Source: Micropterus salmoides
Lineage: Eukaryota > Chordata > Actinopteri > Centrarchiformes > Centrarchidae
Direction of reading: 5' to 3'
DNA: 64,000 nt
NCBI RefSeq assembly: GCF_014851395.1
Contig: NW_024041150.1
Location: 12,610,137-12,674,136, forward strand
The position numbers and the translations under genes were made by a program. Positions 39,538 through 54,500 of the stretch are shown here, in pieces (the first letter of the stretch is position 1; the number at the start of each line of letters is the position of its first letter). The notes below the pieces were generated by a model. The model worked only from the letters and a program-made list of their open reading frames with translations, ran no database searches and was not told where the DNA came from.

Positions 39538-42500
39538 CATCCCAAAACTCATTCGTGGAAGAAAGTGCCAATCAAAAGCAGAGAAGGGGCAACGGATTTA
39601 TACTCCTGCAGTGACTCGATGCCGATACCTATGGCGTTAGCAACTCACATACCCTAGCATTTACACTTTACACTTGTTTGTGTCGCTCTGCAATTACACC
39701 CCCAAAATTCCAGTTTCTATGTTCCACTGTGTTGATTTCTGCCGGTAAGTCGACTAACTTTTAGGCCTCCGCCAACTTCAAAGGGGTTAAAATAATGATT
39801 GTGCGACTCTTGTAGACTTTCCAAATGTTGTCGACAGAATGAAATGAGTCATTTCATGGGGGTTGTGAAGCTTAAAAGAAAATATTCTTTCATATATTCA
39901 TTGTACAGCCGCTTGTTTGGCCAACTAGCTTCAAAGCACAGAACACATCCTGGGAGCTTGGAGGAAATGTGATGCTGTGACGCTGACCAATTACAGTTCT
40001 TGTGGTCTGCGTCACTGCCACGTGTAGATACTTTCTTTTTTTGGAATTTTCAATTTGTCAAGCACTTTAAACATCAGCACTTTTGTTTTACAATAATGAA
40101 GTTTTGGCCATTTTTTGTTTGTGGTGTGATTCAAATAAAGACAAAGATTTTCCTGTAGGTGTTCCTATTTACAATCAATCTTGTATGGAAAATGACTGTT
40201 ATGGTGCTAAAATATACTGTTATGGCACTAAAAGTGCTGTGAAAAATGTGAGTGCACCTATATTGTTTGACAGTGCACTTAAATGAAAAATTTAGGCACA
40301 CCAATGCAAAAAGTTAGTCTGAATCCTTGTACTAAAGATTACCAGACAGCCTAGGCTAGGTTTGCCATAATAACCTAATAAGTTGGCAATGAATCCATGT
40401 TCTTTTTGTCTAAACCAAATAGGAAAAAACAAAACCAAAAATGCTTTTTTGTTTTAAAAACCAAAATACCAAAATGGAACAATCAAGTTTTTTGTTTTCT
40501 CTCTGTTACAGTTACATACTGAACTTTGCCACAGCTAACAGCGATCACAACCGCAGCCACATGCAAGGAAATATCACCAGTTAATTCAAACTCCAGTTAA
40601 TCAGTTTTTTACACCAAAACTGGTGTGTCGCCGAAACCACCAGTTAAACTGGAACACTGGAAATATCATGCAAACAAAAAACTTTTCACATTTTGAAACA
40701 GCAAAAATCAAAGGATGAAATAAAAACAGATTATAACATGTCAGTGTTTTCAGCTATTTAATGGCATGACAATATGCACCTTTAAAATATAATGTTTACT
40801 TCATTTGTTTAGGCAAACTATCAATTAACAATTCAAATGTAACTACTCTGAGCTACTGCGTATGTCAAGTTAAAGAGAAGCAATTACTGCTGTCTTATCT
40901 GCCATTCGAAATATGCCAAATCTTTAACTAAATGACAAGCCTCTGTACGCTTTTTTAAAAAGGTGATTCTGGTTTGTGCTATTTTAAAATGACTCCCCCA
41001 TATTTATCTACTGTCTCAGCCATCACCAATCATTACCAATGACAACAAGAGGATGTTTGCTTGACCTGCACACACACAGACATACTCGCATACAGCTATT
41101 TATATCTTCATACCCAGGATTGGCTCTGCTCCACAACAGCATAACATGGCACAGCTCAAACCAGCTTTGATATTTCATATCGGAGTGAAGGACAGCCATC
41201 AAAAGATGGAAACAGAGAAAGAAGGGCAGGCCCAGTTAGTCATGGATGTGGTGGAGGAGGTATCTCTTCTATTTCCATTTGGATCTGTTTTTATTCATGT
41301 GAATGCTGACTCAGCGTACACACTATTGTTCTTCTAAGAGTTTTCTTTGTTAATGTTGGATGGTGGACGTTGAGCCTGACCTTTCCTCCCTCATGTTTTT
41401 CCAGAATGGTCTTAATGCACTGCACCTGGCAGCCAAGGAGGGCCATGTGGATCTGGTCCAGGAGCTGCTGGATAGAGGTGCAGCAGTGGATTCAGCCACA
41501 AAGGTAGGTTATCTCAGCTTCCCGCTGAGCGAACTTCAGTTCCTGAAAAGAAATAAGTGGAAACTCCTACACACTAGCTAAGCTATATACTGACAGTACA
41601 CATCTAGTGTGTTCAGTTTTTAAAAACATTTTTTGTAACTTTTGGACTAATCAGTGTTTGATGAGGGTTCTAACCCTGAAATCACAAATGAATATAATCT
41701 AATAATCTAATAAACAGTTATTAATTCACTCAACCAAAATTACTTTTGCTGACACTTTCCTATGGGCTGATATTTGTATCAGTCTGAATATTAATTGCTA
41801 AACTTCAATAATTGTATTTTAAAATCTGAATCTGAATAGCATTATTTGAAATTGAATTTATTAGTTTTATTAATTAATTAATTCCAATAAACCTGAAACT
41901 GAATATAATATTTAGTTGCAACTGAAACTGTTTTTAGGCCCCACTAAAAATTCAAGTCTTTATATACCTTTACTTTAAGCTCTGTCAATTCAAATTTGCT
42001 TCCTCTATTTCAATTTCAATCCACAAGATTCAGTTTCATGGAAAGACAGCAATCGAGTTCAGATCAAACCTGTATTCTTTCCAACAGCCAGCAGGGGGCG
42101 ACTCAAGTACAAAAGGAAGCCCTGTTCCATCAGAAATAATGGCAGAATGAGCTTCCCACCTGATTTATTACCTCAGTAAACACTTTCATTACGAATTTCT
42201 GAACTCAGTTGTCAGTTTCAAGTCCTTTTCAATACAGTATGATGTTCATTTAGTACATTTCCGTCCTGTTTAGAGGAAAGTAGCCAATAAGCAGGGTATG
42301 CTTTAGGTTGGGATATCTAATGTGGATATCCTCACTTTCAAGGCCTGATCACACCTGAAAGTAGAACAGTGAAGTTCAGCCATGTCCTCGCAAAATAGCT
42401 GCTGCTAGAAACTTGGTGACTCAATAGAGTTGCCCGCCAGCTAGCTAAAAGTAGAGTCGCACAGACTTGCAGAATCTATGCCAAGTAGTACTAAAGCTGC

Positions 42501-45500
42501 TGGAGGATTACGCCCGGGCCACACCGCCTACCCATGTTAACAGGTTAGCGCAGCCACACAGCCCACATGAGCAGCACGGCTCATCTAGAGATTCGGTGTT
42601 TCGCCTATTTTTTCGGCCTAGTGAAAATCATCTGTTGATAGTTGATCATATAGACACCATACCTGCAATCTTATACCTTTCACTACAGGTGCAATGTCTG
42701 TATCCGTAGAATATTTCACAGACATTCATTTTTGTTATTATTAGTTATTCTTTTGAGCTGTGAGCTGTGGAAGATTTTAGAGTGATGTGTGACAGTGCTC
42801 TCCACCTTAATACTACCTTAATAAGACCCTTTAACTGCCTTTCATTCGTTACCTTTTGGTATCGGTGTCATTCCTATGTCCAACTTTCACCTCTCATGTG
42901 GTCATGTATTGCATTCTTCAGGTCAGCACTGAAGTTCATCATAGATCAGGCAAACTTATTATGAGATCAAATAATACATTTTTTGGTCCCAAGCTGAATT
43001 CATATTTGATCTCTCATGTTACTGTGAACACTGTGAACACTCACATTACCAAATAGTAACATCATTGAAACTCGCAGATGCATACTCTCCCCTTCATACA
43101 TACTGTATATGTGACATTGTACTGTATTATATTTAGTGTTTAGTAACAGAAGCATGTTAAAGCTTGGGTAGGCAACATTGGAGAAACAACCAAGAGACAG
43201 AAAGATTTTGAAAGTATCCAACCGAAAATATCCCCCCCCCTCCCTTCATTCAAAGCCCCTCCCCCAAAACAGGCAGACGCACTGCACTTTTAGGTCAGTG
43301 GAATAATGCAAAACCATGTCACCTGTGTGCGCACACATGCATGTAACAGGGAACAACTGGAAAAAAAGCTGCTCCACAGAGCTACTAGTGGTCAAAACAT
43401 CCAAAGGGTGCTATTAAGGGAACATTAGAGAGGAACATTCTAGGCATTGGAAAACAAATTGTTTAAATGTAACCGTTTTAATGAACTGTTGTCTCAGTTT
43501 GCCATGTCATTAATACTTGATATATAAATACTTAAATAACCATGACTACTGCATATATGAGTAAGCTGAGTTGCACCCAAGAAGTATAACAGACAAGCTC
43601 TTTTCCTGTTGTAAACACATTGTCAGGATGTATTTGTGGCCTGTTAACTGCAGTGTATTATGATTAGAGAGACATCAGCGTTTATGAAACTTAATCCTCT
43701 GGCAGGCTGATTTGAGATTCTACTCTCAACCACAACTGTGTAATGGTAACAGATTAATTTGCCTTTAAGACTGGGAGTCATCAATACTCAGAGCTATTCA
43801 CTCTTGTAGAGCATAACTTCACAGCGGAACTTGTTATAATCCGGGTTTAGATGAGGTTAATAAGATTAGTCCAGAAAGAAAAATGCTGATATTAAATATT
43901 GCTCGATGTATTGGTGATATGATTTGTTTTTATAAGGAAATACTTCTCCTCATTGTGCTATTTATGTTTTCTTTTCTTCCAGAAAGGGAACACAGCACTT
44001 CACATATCCTCTCTAGCTGGTCAGGTGGAAGTCGTGAAGATCCTGGTCAAACGAGGAGCTGACATCAACTCACAGTCTCAGGTGAGCCTCTGCACGCTGC
44101 TGCAGGTGTTGGCCTCTTAAAGGCCACCGACAGTAGCACCTCCTGTATTGTCATGTATCAGGTTTATTTTGGACTTTGTTGAAAAAATATAGTACATAGT
44201 AAAGATTTTTTTCATGACCAGTAGTTTAGTAGTAACGTCTTGTATTTGCTTGTGTGCTGTAGAATGGATTCACTCCTTTGTACATGGCTGCCCAGGAGAA
44301 TCATTTGGATGTGGTGCGATACCTTCTGGAGAATGGAGGCAACCAGAGCACTGCTACAGAGGTAGGAAAAAGTTTCAGAAACAGTTTATGTAGTGTATTT
44401 AATAAGACGATGACATAGGTCTAGTATACTGCCTGGTATTTTTCATTGTTGGTGAAAAATAAAAACGAACTGCTGGACAGCACCAGATTGAGGAAAGGGA
44501 TTATTAGAGATGTATCACATCTCCTATTTAGCTGTGACCATCAAGCAGACGGTATAGGGTGCCATCCCTCCAAAGCAACCAGGCCCGCAGATCATTTGTG
44601 CAATGCTCTACTGTACCAGTATAATCAGAGTCAGAATCATAGAATCTTTATAGCCAAGTAGTTTTTTACACATACAAGGAATTTGCTTTGGTAATAAGGT
44701 GCTACACATATGCAAACATAGACAGTTGACATAAATAAATGTGTAAATATGTAATAAACAGATATAAATATATAATAGTATAGAAGAATAACGATTAACA
44801 AATATTTACAATACGCCGTTTTTTGTTGGTCTGACGATTTCTGAATAGCACACAATGAATTTCTATCTAGTGTAGAGTATATCACTGGCTAGTTAGACAT
44901 CTGATTGTGGGAACGTCATTAGTTTTTCAAGTATTTGGTCAGAGTTATTAGGACACATCGTCTGTGAATCTCTGTACAAAATTTCATGGCAGTCCATTCA
45001 GTACTAGTCCAGACACACAAATTAGCGGGCCTAATGACTAAATGACATCGTCATCCCACTAGTATGGCTAAAAAAGCTAGCACATTTTGTGTTAATCAAT
45101 CATGGACATGTTGAGACATTTAACTGAATAATTGAAAATGTGTCCATCTATCTCATATTCGTCAAGACATTTAAGTCTGGACCAACGTCTTGACTGACCA
45201 ATGAACATTGACACCCCACTACTAGCATGGCTAAAAAAAAAAAAAAACAAAAAAAACAAAAAAAACACATTTTTCAGTACTGTTAAAAGGAGATCTATTA
45301 AACTGCATTTCCAGTCCTATATTGTAGTTTTGAGACTCCTTTAAGGCAGTTTACATGATTCAAAAAGTACTGGCTCTTCATGTAGGCCTTCATTACAGCC
45401 TCTGTCTAAAACAAGCTGTAGATGCTCCTGTCTCTTTAAGGCCACCCCTTTCAAAGCCCACTGTCTTCTGATTGGCCAAAACCTGAAGCACGTTACCAGG

Positions 45501-48500
45501 CTGTTGCCGCTGAGCGGTACAGACAGACTGAGCGTTGCTGTGCCGTAGCTTAACATCCAACACTGTAGATAAGTAATAAGTAATATGGAAGAACACAATA
45601 GGTCTCCTTTAACCAATCACCAGTGTCAGGACCAGAGGCCAGGTGTAGTTATTCAAAACAAGTGCGAATAGAGATGTGGGCAGGGCGGTCAATGTCCTGG
45701 TTGGTCAGAGGATTTGGTCCAGTTTCTGGTGCTCTGGATCTCGTGGTGCTGGTGAGTAATCTGGGTCCAGGCTGGTATTCTGCAGTTAAGACAGGGAAAA
45801 ACTCAATTAACTCTCAGAATCACAAACACAGACAAGATTCCAAATCTCAAGACAAAGTTTGGCTGGCATGTGCACATACCAAATGGTATAACAATCCAGG
45901 ACTGGACGGTTGGTCTGGCTTTTATGGGTGAGCAGATTGCTGGATGTGGAACAGGTGTGCTTGATTGAAGTGATGAGCCCAGGTGAGTAGACAGGAGCAC
46001 CGGCGACCACGCCCACCAGCAGTCTCAGAGCATGAGAGAGAAAACAGAACACAGACAGACGCAAAACAAAAACATACCAAGCACACAGCAGACATACCAA
46101 AAGGGTAAAAGAACTCAAGAACTACATTCATACGCATACCAGCAAGAAGGCCAGGGTCACCACCGGGGGGTCGTGACAACCAGTGAAACTTCCCACACAG
46201 AAGTTTCATATTTAGAACCTTTAGTGGCTGAAACAGCATAGTCCCATCCTGTCATATGAAATATTACAGCAACACTTTGCTGTATATTTCCAGATTAAGG
46301 ATTCCTGAAAAATGAAATTTAGCCTTTTCTCTTAACCTTTCTTCTCCTCTGCCTTGTCATCCTTGCCTCCCCTCATCCAGGATGGCTTCACCCCTCTAGC
46401 CATTGCCCTCCAGCAGGGTCACAACCAGGTAGTTTCTATCTTACTGGAGAACGATACTAAAGGCAAGGTCCGCCTTCCTGCCTTGCACATTGCTGCCCGC
46501 AAGGATGACACCAAGTCAGCTGCCCTGCTCCTCCAGAACGACCACAATGCTGACGTCCAGTCGAAGGTATGCCCATAGCACTGTTTGACTCCGAAGCGTT
46601 GGCATGTGTGGAAGTCAAGCTAATGTGGTTCTACGCGTTTGTGCCAATGTGTCCATACTTTGGTTGTAAGGACTTTTAGGAAGTCTATGAATTAAATGAG
46701 ACTGTAGTGGATTTGGCTAAGTAGGATCAGATGTCCAGAATACAGAAGGGAAAGCGTTTAAAACTAGTCTAGTGCTTTCAAATGTCAATGGCAGACTAAC
46801 AATGGGTTCACCCATGGGTCCTATAAGAGTCTTTGGATGGAAAGACCTTGTTTACATCTGCTGTTAAAATGTGATCAGTATCTGGATAAGTTATCTTGAT
46901 AATCATCAACCTAATCATGCTGTTCTCATTATCTTCATAATGACATGGTCTTATTTTTCTAGTTCATTATGCAAAATAGCGGAGTAGGTGGAAAGCTGGC
47001 AACAAACAATTACAGGGAAGGTGATGTTACAGTCCAATTATGTGGACTTCTGATGTGTGGGCGGTGCTGGAGTCGTTGTAATAACATTACAGCCGATGGT
47101 GATGACGTTGGTACCCTCAGTGATGAGGTTCCTGCCCACAGTGATGATCACTCATAGCGCCCATAGCGATGATATCCTTAACTACCAGAAGCCTTGATGT
47201 TTCTGTGCACAAATGTAATGTGTGGGAAAACATTTCTACCTGTGACTACCTACAAAGTGTGAGACTTTGGCTCCGCAGTTTCCATACTGTCTCTTAACAA
47301 ATCTTTAACACTAAATCTTTGAGCTGAATTAACTATACTGAATCATGTTACTGATCGCATCAGTAAGTTTTAGCAGTGCTGCTTACTTTACTGGTGACTA
47401 AACTACCTTTGCAGTATGGTATTTTTTTATATATTGACAGAGCATATCTGCTTCACATGGTAAATGTGTTGAAACTAAGTGAGCTCACCTTATAAACAGC
47501 GCTTTTAAAGGTTAGGACAAGGTTAGGTAGTTTAGGACAGAACCAGCAACAGACTGTACTCATTACAGTCAGAAGGTGCACCAAACATCACAGTGTGTGC
47601 ATTGATGTACCGATAAACGGTGATGTGATCACTTAACTTAGAAAGATTTTAGAAAAATTACATCAGTGATTATGAATCTTTGAACTGAACTGAATGAGTG
47701 TTTACAAAACCTCTACAATGGCATTGGTTAACATTGGTTTCTTTTAACCATGACCTTTTGACCATTATCTTCCCTAAACCTTAACCAAGTGAGAGAGGTG
47801 ACAGTTTTTTATGAGCAGTATTGGAAGTCACTGAGAAACAAGGATGTCCGGACAGTAGGGGTGCCAGATCAGAAAACACTCATTAGGGTTGTTTTGGAAG
47901 GCAACAGCAACCTATTTTTTTTGTTCAGTCTGTAAGGCTTGTTGGGGAAAAAATGGGATTGGGAAATACTGGAAAGAAAATCTGAGTTGCTCTCCAAATT
48001 GTATCTCACAAATGCTAAGATGAGCACACTGAGTAGATTACAATTAAAATCTGACCCAGGCCAGTTCTGTCAACTGGATGTATGGAAGATTTTATTGGAC
48101 TTTAATATTTGTAACCCACAGAAAACAATCCACAAATGTGTACTATGATGCACAAATATTTCACTATCTACAAATATGTATTTTTACATTTGTGATGTGT
48201 AAAATCATATCCATAAAAATACAGAGTGACTTCTACACACAAAACAGTTTGCACATTTGCAGATTGCTTTCTGTCAATTTGTGGGTCATGTTGCATTTGT
48301 AACTTCCTTTTTACACATTTTTACTTTGTCTACTCGGTCAATAAAAGAGCTTTGTTACTGAAAAGCTATTTGATTCAGAAAATAGCGACGCCACCACCAA
48401 GCTACTGAGAAATGTAGTTAAACTAGTAACGGCGCTACTTGTAGCAACGCTACTGCCCAACACTGGTAATATGTTACACCTTCCTGTCAGAGCTATGAAA

Positions 48501-51500
48501 GAAAGCTTTGTAAAAGTATATGAAAACAGAGAAGTTCTGTATTCTATAAAGCCCAGGTATCAGGAATACTGCAATTCAATTAAGTTATAACATCTTTTGA
48601 CGTGAAATGATTAAAAAGATTACTTTTTATTTCCATTTCTTCTTCCCCACAAAAAAGGTAAAATACAATCAGTACAAACAGTGTTAATAAACCAAGTCCA
48701 TATGGGCAAAAAAGGAGAAAGATGAAACTTTGTGCAAGATATATACATACTGACAGGACAAAGCATTAGGTACACAGTAGTATATTTATTGTCTTGCCTT
48801 GCATTCAGACTTTTTGTGGTTTACCCAAATCTTGAGTGGTATTCAAATTTTTCACATCTATAAACTATATACACTTGTACAGAAAAATCCAGTGGTTCAG
48901 CAGAAGCATAAGTAGTTGTCTCCTACAGATGACCCTTTGTAATGCAATGGATATTCTTACAACTCATGAGAGGCAATGCTGCTACTGCCACCTGCTGGTG
49001 CAGCTAATAAACTGCTCTCACATTTACAGATCTCTGTTTACAGATCTCTGTGGTACAGAGTGGACAAAATTCCACAAATGCGTAAAAAGGAAGTCAGAAA
49101 TGTAACATGACAAACAAATTGACAGAAAGCAATCTGCAAATGTGCTAAAACTGTTTTGTTTGTAGAAGTCACTCTGTATTTTTGTGGATATGATTTTACA
49201 AATCACAAATTTTTGATAAAATACATATTTGTAGATAGTGAAATATTTGTGCATCATAGAACACATTTGTGGATTGTTTTCTGTGGGTTACAAATATTAA
49301 AGTCCAATAAAATCTTCCATATGGATGCGGCCTGGCAGATTAGATGTCATGTATGTCTGTTTGTGGTGGCAAGTTTTTCCTTTTCTAGATACCGATCACA
49401 GCAGGTGTAAATTGGGTCCCCTAATATAAGTATGTATGATTTAGTTTATGACAGAAGACCGCTAACCTATTGTGATGTACTTCCTCTGAAGCTGTGTACC
49501 TGCGTATAGTGTGTTTGTGTCTCCATCTGTCTGTCTGTGCACCTCTCTGTTTCTCTCTTCCTCTCTTTCATTCAGTGTCTCTGTGCCTGCCACGTCCCTC
49601 CTGGTCCTGCCACTAACTGGGTCTCTCCCTGTTTTTCCTTTCTCTCTTTAAATGCTACCTCTCACACACTTCCCCCATCACCCCCTCCTACCTCGCTGCA
49701 CCGGTGTCTAAGTGTAGCACTGTCCACTGCATGGAGTGTGCCACTGTCTGCAGGTTGTATGGTGGTGATATTTATGACTGCATGCAACCAGTGGGGTGGA
49801 GGGGAGGGGTGGAGGTTGTGTTTAAGATTGCTTTTTGACCATCTGCAAGGGATGGGAGGGTTTAAGTGCCAATCCGGTACTGGTGGGAATTCAGTTACCC
49901 CTTAATTTAGGAAGACTCATTTTTAGTTACGACTGTTCCTCTGATACCAGACAGCGGCTTTGTGACGTGGCTAGAGTGAAGATGATTTTGTTTGCCAGTC
50001 TTCCTGAATAATAAATTTTGCTTCTACAATAACTGCAGTATATTTCATCAAGGTCCCAATTATGTTGTGATGTAACAAAACACAGTGGAGGGAGAGTATA
50101 TGCATGCATTAAGCAAAATACCATATGTGGTTCATCTGTTGTGATGCAGCCCTGCTCAATATGAGTCATAAGAAAGGCCCAGAGGAGGCCATAAACGGCA
50201 GCACGTACAATCACACGCAAACACATGCACACACAAAACACATATTGCTGTCACACACAGGGCACAGTTCTAATAAAAAATTGGGAAATCAGTCTAGTGG
50301 CCGCTATCTGAAATGGTCCTCTTACGTCACAGTTCATTCTTATTGGAAAATGGGGCTGTCAGAGCAATAATATATTATAACTAGGGTCTTATCTATGTAA
50401 TTTTGGCCATTGGTAATAATGATATTGCAGCGGCAGTGTTAAAAGAAATCCAGCTGGGTAAGCAACACAAGTAGAAACACATTGTGTGGTTTGTAAATAA
50501 ACCCTCAGGTTAGCCGAACTCATTTGAAAGAGAAAACGACAATTACATTACTGCCTTTCAACATGAAGTTAAATTAGCCATAGTTTAGAGTGTTGACTGC
50601 TTTCCTATTTTTACATTATCTAGCTAAACAGTTGTTTGATTTACAGCCTGTCTGATTGTGTGACTAAACTGTAACAATGTTACCGTATTCTGAGATCTCA
50701 GCAATTTCTTTGAGGAGAGTTATCATAACCATAAGAAGTGATGACCAAAGCTACAAAAATACAACCCAAATTGTAATATGGGGGAATTATCTTCTGAAGA
50801 GAGACTGTAAATTTTGCTAATCTGAAGTTACAATTACAAGATAATGGTACACTGACTTTCCCTTAACTACTTGTTTTACTTTTGTGATAAAATGTCCATC
50901 TGTGATATGTTAAAATGGAGTGTAACATCAGCACAAGTAGAGAAGGGTCATAACATTAACAACATTAGCAACCATTTAGTGATGGTTTTCTACCTTATGT
51001 CTATGTTTTATGTCTTTGTAACTTGAATATCTGTGGCTTTTAATCCGTTGCTTGGGGGGTAAAAAGACATTTGAAGATATCACTTTGGACTCTGGGAACT
51101 TGCAGTGAGCATTGTTCACTATTCACTATTTTAGACTCAACAATTAATCACAAATACAAATAATTAAATAATAAAAAACAATCATTAGTTGCGTCTCCAC
51201 AAGTCTTTAGTCTGTGTGAACTGGAGATCAGCTGTACTGAGAGCACATCAAAGGGAAGTGACCCACCCCAGCCACGTCGCTTGCCAGTTTAGTATCTGAC
51301 TGCACAGCTGCCTCTGAGCTGCTCCAGTGCAGTAATGTGTTAAACAATCCTAACTGAACTGATCTTTCCCTCCATCATTCCTCCTGCTTCAGATGATGGT
51401 CAATAGGACTACTGAGGTATACACACGCTCCTTTAATTCTCCACAGATTCATAATACAGTCCCATCCCATTGTTATTTCAATTTTATTTCCTTCCACCGT

Positions 51501-54500
51501 TTATTTATTTCACTTCTACAGCACTGCATGGCGTAAATAAAGAAGCATTTGGTTTATTTTACACTCCACACAGTTTCTCTTGGTTTGGTATAATATAATA
51601 CCAATATATATAATAACAGTTCAACATGCACGGCTGACACGAATGGCCAAGCTACTGCCGTGTGTCCTGCGCTGAGGCACTGCACAAACTCTGCTTATCT
51701 TTAGTTTTTGGCTTAAGATTTGGTTTATTCATACTCTGTCTGTATGCATTTACATTTTTGTTCCCAGTTTATATTAAATGTATCACCGGCTCAGAAAGCC
51801 CCTTTTGTTTTTGTCATATGTGACCCTCAATACCTCTAAACAACATCATTATTGATACAGTTTATTGATTTATTTTCAATGATTACATTTTCTCCCTGCC
51901 AGGTTTTGATTTAATGAATGCTGTACAACTATGAATGTATATTGTCCACTAGTCTGTCTTGTAATTTTTTCTGTTTATTTCGTTGCATGATTCTAGAGAC
52001 ACACTTTGGACTACTTAGTTTAAAACAGTATAGATTAAATTATTACAAATATTACAATATACTGCATACAATATACTTCTATATCTGTATGGTGGTCCAG
52101 AGCTGTCAAAATAAAAATTAAATTATTTAAATTGTATTTTCCATCTGTGTGCCCATGATATATGATGGATTTGAAAATTACATTTTTATTTTCATGTTTG
52201 AAAATGCGTAAATACTTCCAAAATGAAAATGTCGTTATCAGTGTAGATTTTTTCCATTTTTCAAATGGGCAGACAACCTATGTGATCCTGAAAATTAAAA
52301 TTTTCAAAAATGTTGTTAAGATCTGTCCAGAAATGAAAAAGAAATGAATGAAAATGAAGAGTTCATTTCATGCTAAATCTTTGTGTCAGTGTTTTAGCAG
52401 AGTAGTTTTTTCCATACATATTTAATGTACACACAAATGGAAAATTTTATTTAAAAAAATTATTTTATTTTAATATTGGCAGACCTGGTCTTCTATACTA
52501 TAAAGCTTACTGATCAAGTATTTCAAATGCATGCTATCTATGGAAGATCTTACAATTACTGCTTCTACTACTACAATAAATTCTAATCAGTAATGGCATG
52601 GGAAGCTTATTAAGCTTTTCAAATATGACCTGCTTGGCCAAACACTTGGTACTGAATAGCATGTTGCATCCACGCTACCTTAATTTGCACCATTCTAAGT
52701 TTTTGACTGTGTAAAGTTTTTAAACCATCACGTTAGTCACTGTATTCTTCACACTTTTGTAAACAACTTTTTCACATTAAATCGGACCACACTTACAGAA
52801 TGGCAAGGTAAGGCAAGAATTTCAAAACTACTTCAATCTGCTCTGCAATCTCTAACTTTTCTCATATATTTCTCATTGCTAACTCTAATAGTTCTATGAC
52901 ATACAGTTAACATAGTGCACTTTGGTGTTGATCAGAAATGTACCCTCCTCATAATGCACCACTTTAATTTGGTGTTGTTTGGGTAGCTAATATTGTTTGT
53001 CCATCTTCAAATCAATCTTGATGACAATCTGTGTGTCCTGTACCTCTGTTTTTTGCTTTTTGTCCTTTTCATTTCAAATTGTTTCTGAAGCTGAGTAAAG
53101 GCCTTCTTTTACTTTTGATTCTGTTATTGGTAACTCGCATGGAAGTGACATGTCTGAGTGTATTTTGGGGTTGTGTGTGTGGGTGCTACATATTCTGACT
53201 TGGATATTAACTTAGATTATTTTATTTACTATTCCTTTTTCTTTGTTTTCAGTTTAGTTTTTGTTCACCTGTGATGCTTAATGCGACTGCTGCATGCTGG
53301 GAAGACCAAAGATCAAGAGACATGAGTCAAAGTTCAAGGACATGAAGTAAAGGCTAATGTGGGACTTCTCTCCTCCTCTCTGTGTGTCTGTCGCTTTCCG
53401 GTCTGTCTTCCAGAGTGGATTCACACCCCTGCATATCGCTGCCCACTATGGCAACGTCAATGTGGCCACCCTCCTGCTGAACCGAGGGGCAGCAGTCGAC
53501 TTCACAGCGAGGGTATGATTCCACACCAAGCACAGTTATTTGGGTTTGAAAAGTGAATTGAAAGACACTATAACTCTACTGAGACACTCACTGGACTATT
53601 TTTTCTGCTGAATCTCTATTAACTTAAGAAAACGTATTTCAGTGGGCAAGCAAATGAAGAAAACACTGATCACTTTTAGCTCAGTATTCCTATTAATCAC
53701 ATTTATGTGAATTCATATAAATCTGCAGTGCACACTGCTTCATGTGCCAGCGTTTGGTGCCAATGCAGGTAGTAGTGTGTCCTTTTTGTAGAGAGAAGGA
53801 CGTCAGGGCATAGATGGTCAACAAAGTTGACCGGCGGGATGGCCACCAGCAGTAAAAAGGAAATAAATCCCTGCTTTGCTGACACCATCGTATAGTACAA
53901 AACATGACCCGGCTCCACACGGAGCTTCAGACTCATTATGGTCAAATGCCATGGGGCTTACAGTATATCAACGAGTGGTAAAGAGGCATGATAACAACTG
54001 ATGATAACTTTTGAGGGGTGTGTCTGGGTGTGGTGGAGGACATCGCAGCTGCCTATACCCTGAAGGGCCTTCTTGGAGAAGATGAGTGGTGGCATAAGAG
54101 ACTGGGATCTGGGCAAGACCCTCCATGGAGAGTCTTGCGAGGGATAAAATTTCTCAGGGCAACCAGCTTCTTCGTGGGTTTGGTGGTAGGGGCTTAGAGG
54201 AGCGATACAAGCACCAGAGACAGACGCAATTGTGTATGTTCAGTTGTTGCCTACTGCAGCTTTAACCAGGTGACGTAGTTGCCTCGACCTAGCCATGTAA
54301 CCCCTGTAGCATCTTTTAATTGGATTCTTTTCTTTGCTTCTTTTGACCCACAGCCCACACTCACTTGAACCATGGGACAATACAGATTATAGAATATAGA
54401 TTTCATCCATCCTTTTACACCAACCATTTTCGCTTCAATACCTAATTCCAACTGGGTCCACCTTGGGGACTCATCTCTCTCCTGCATTCTCCTTCTCTGA

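Larger units (their letters stand above)
25237..41404 (+). other. ank2 intron 2 (16.2 kb)
   Basis: Donor gtagga, acceptor ttttccag. Contains most of the transposon load of the window: a SINE head, two or more copies of repeat family R, the antisense retroelement mosaic (26815-32880), a possible hAT remnant, a PIF/Harbinger-like element and a TG microsatellite. Long first-body introns are usual in ankyrin genes. No additional exon recognised. Confidence 0.9.
44362..46380 (+). other. ank2 intron 5 (2.0 kb)
   Basis: Contains an A-rich simple tract (about 45233-45267), then a MITE and a solo LTR 13 bp apart (listed). The remainder is unremarkable. Ends in a pyrimidine-rich acceptor. Confidence 0.85.
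46567..51392 (+). other. ank2 intron 6 (4.8 kb)
   Basis: Precedes the microexon. Holds the long inverted repeat 48081/49059, a hAT-like terminus (48385-48465) and otherwise unrecognised AT-rich DNA. The acceptor tract before 51393 is strong. Confidence 0.85.

Noticed and set aside
39366..39614. 82-codon frame with a Cys-Val repeat
   Set aside because: Entirely due to the (TG)n microsatellite.
45393..45616. Peptide LKETGASTACFRQRL shared by frames near 45500 and 60980
   Set aside because: Conserved only because both lie in copies of the same non-coding MITE.
49537..49905. 122-codon plus-strand frame
   Set aside because: Low-complexity Pro/Ser/Leu-rich translation of pyrimidine-rich intron; no domain or splice support.
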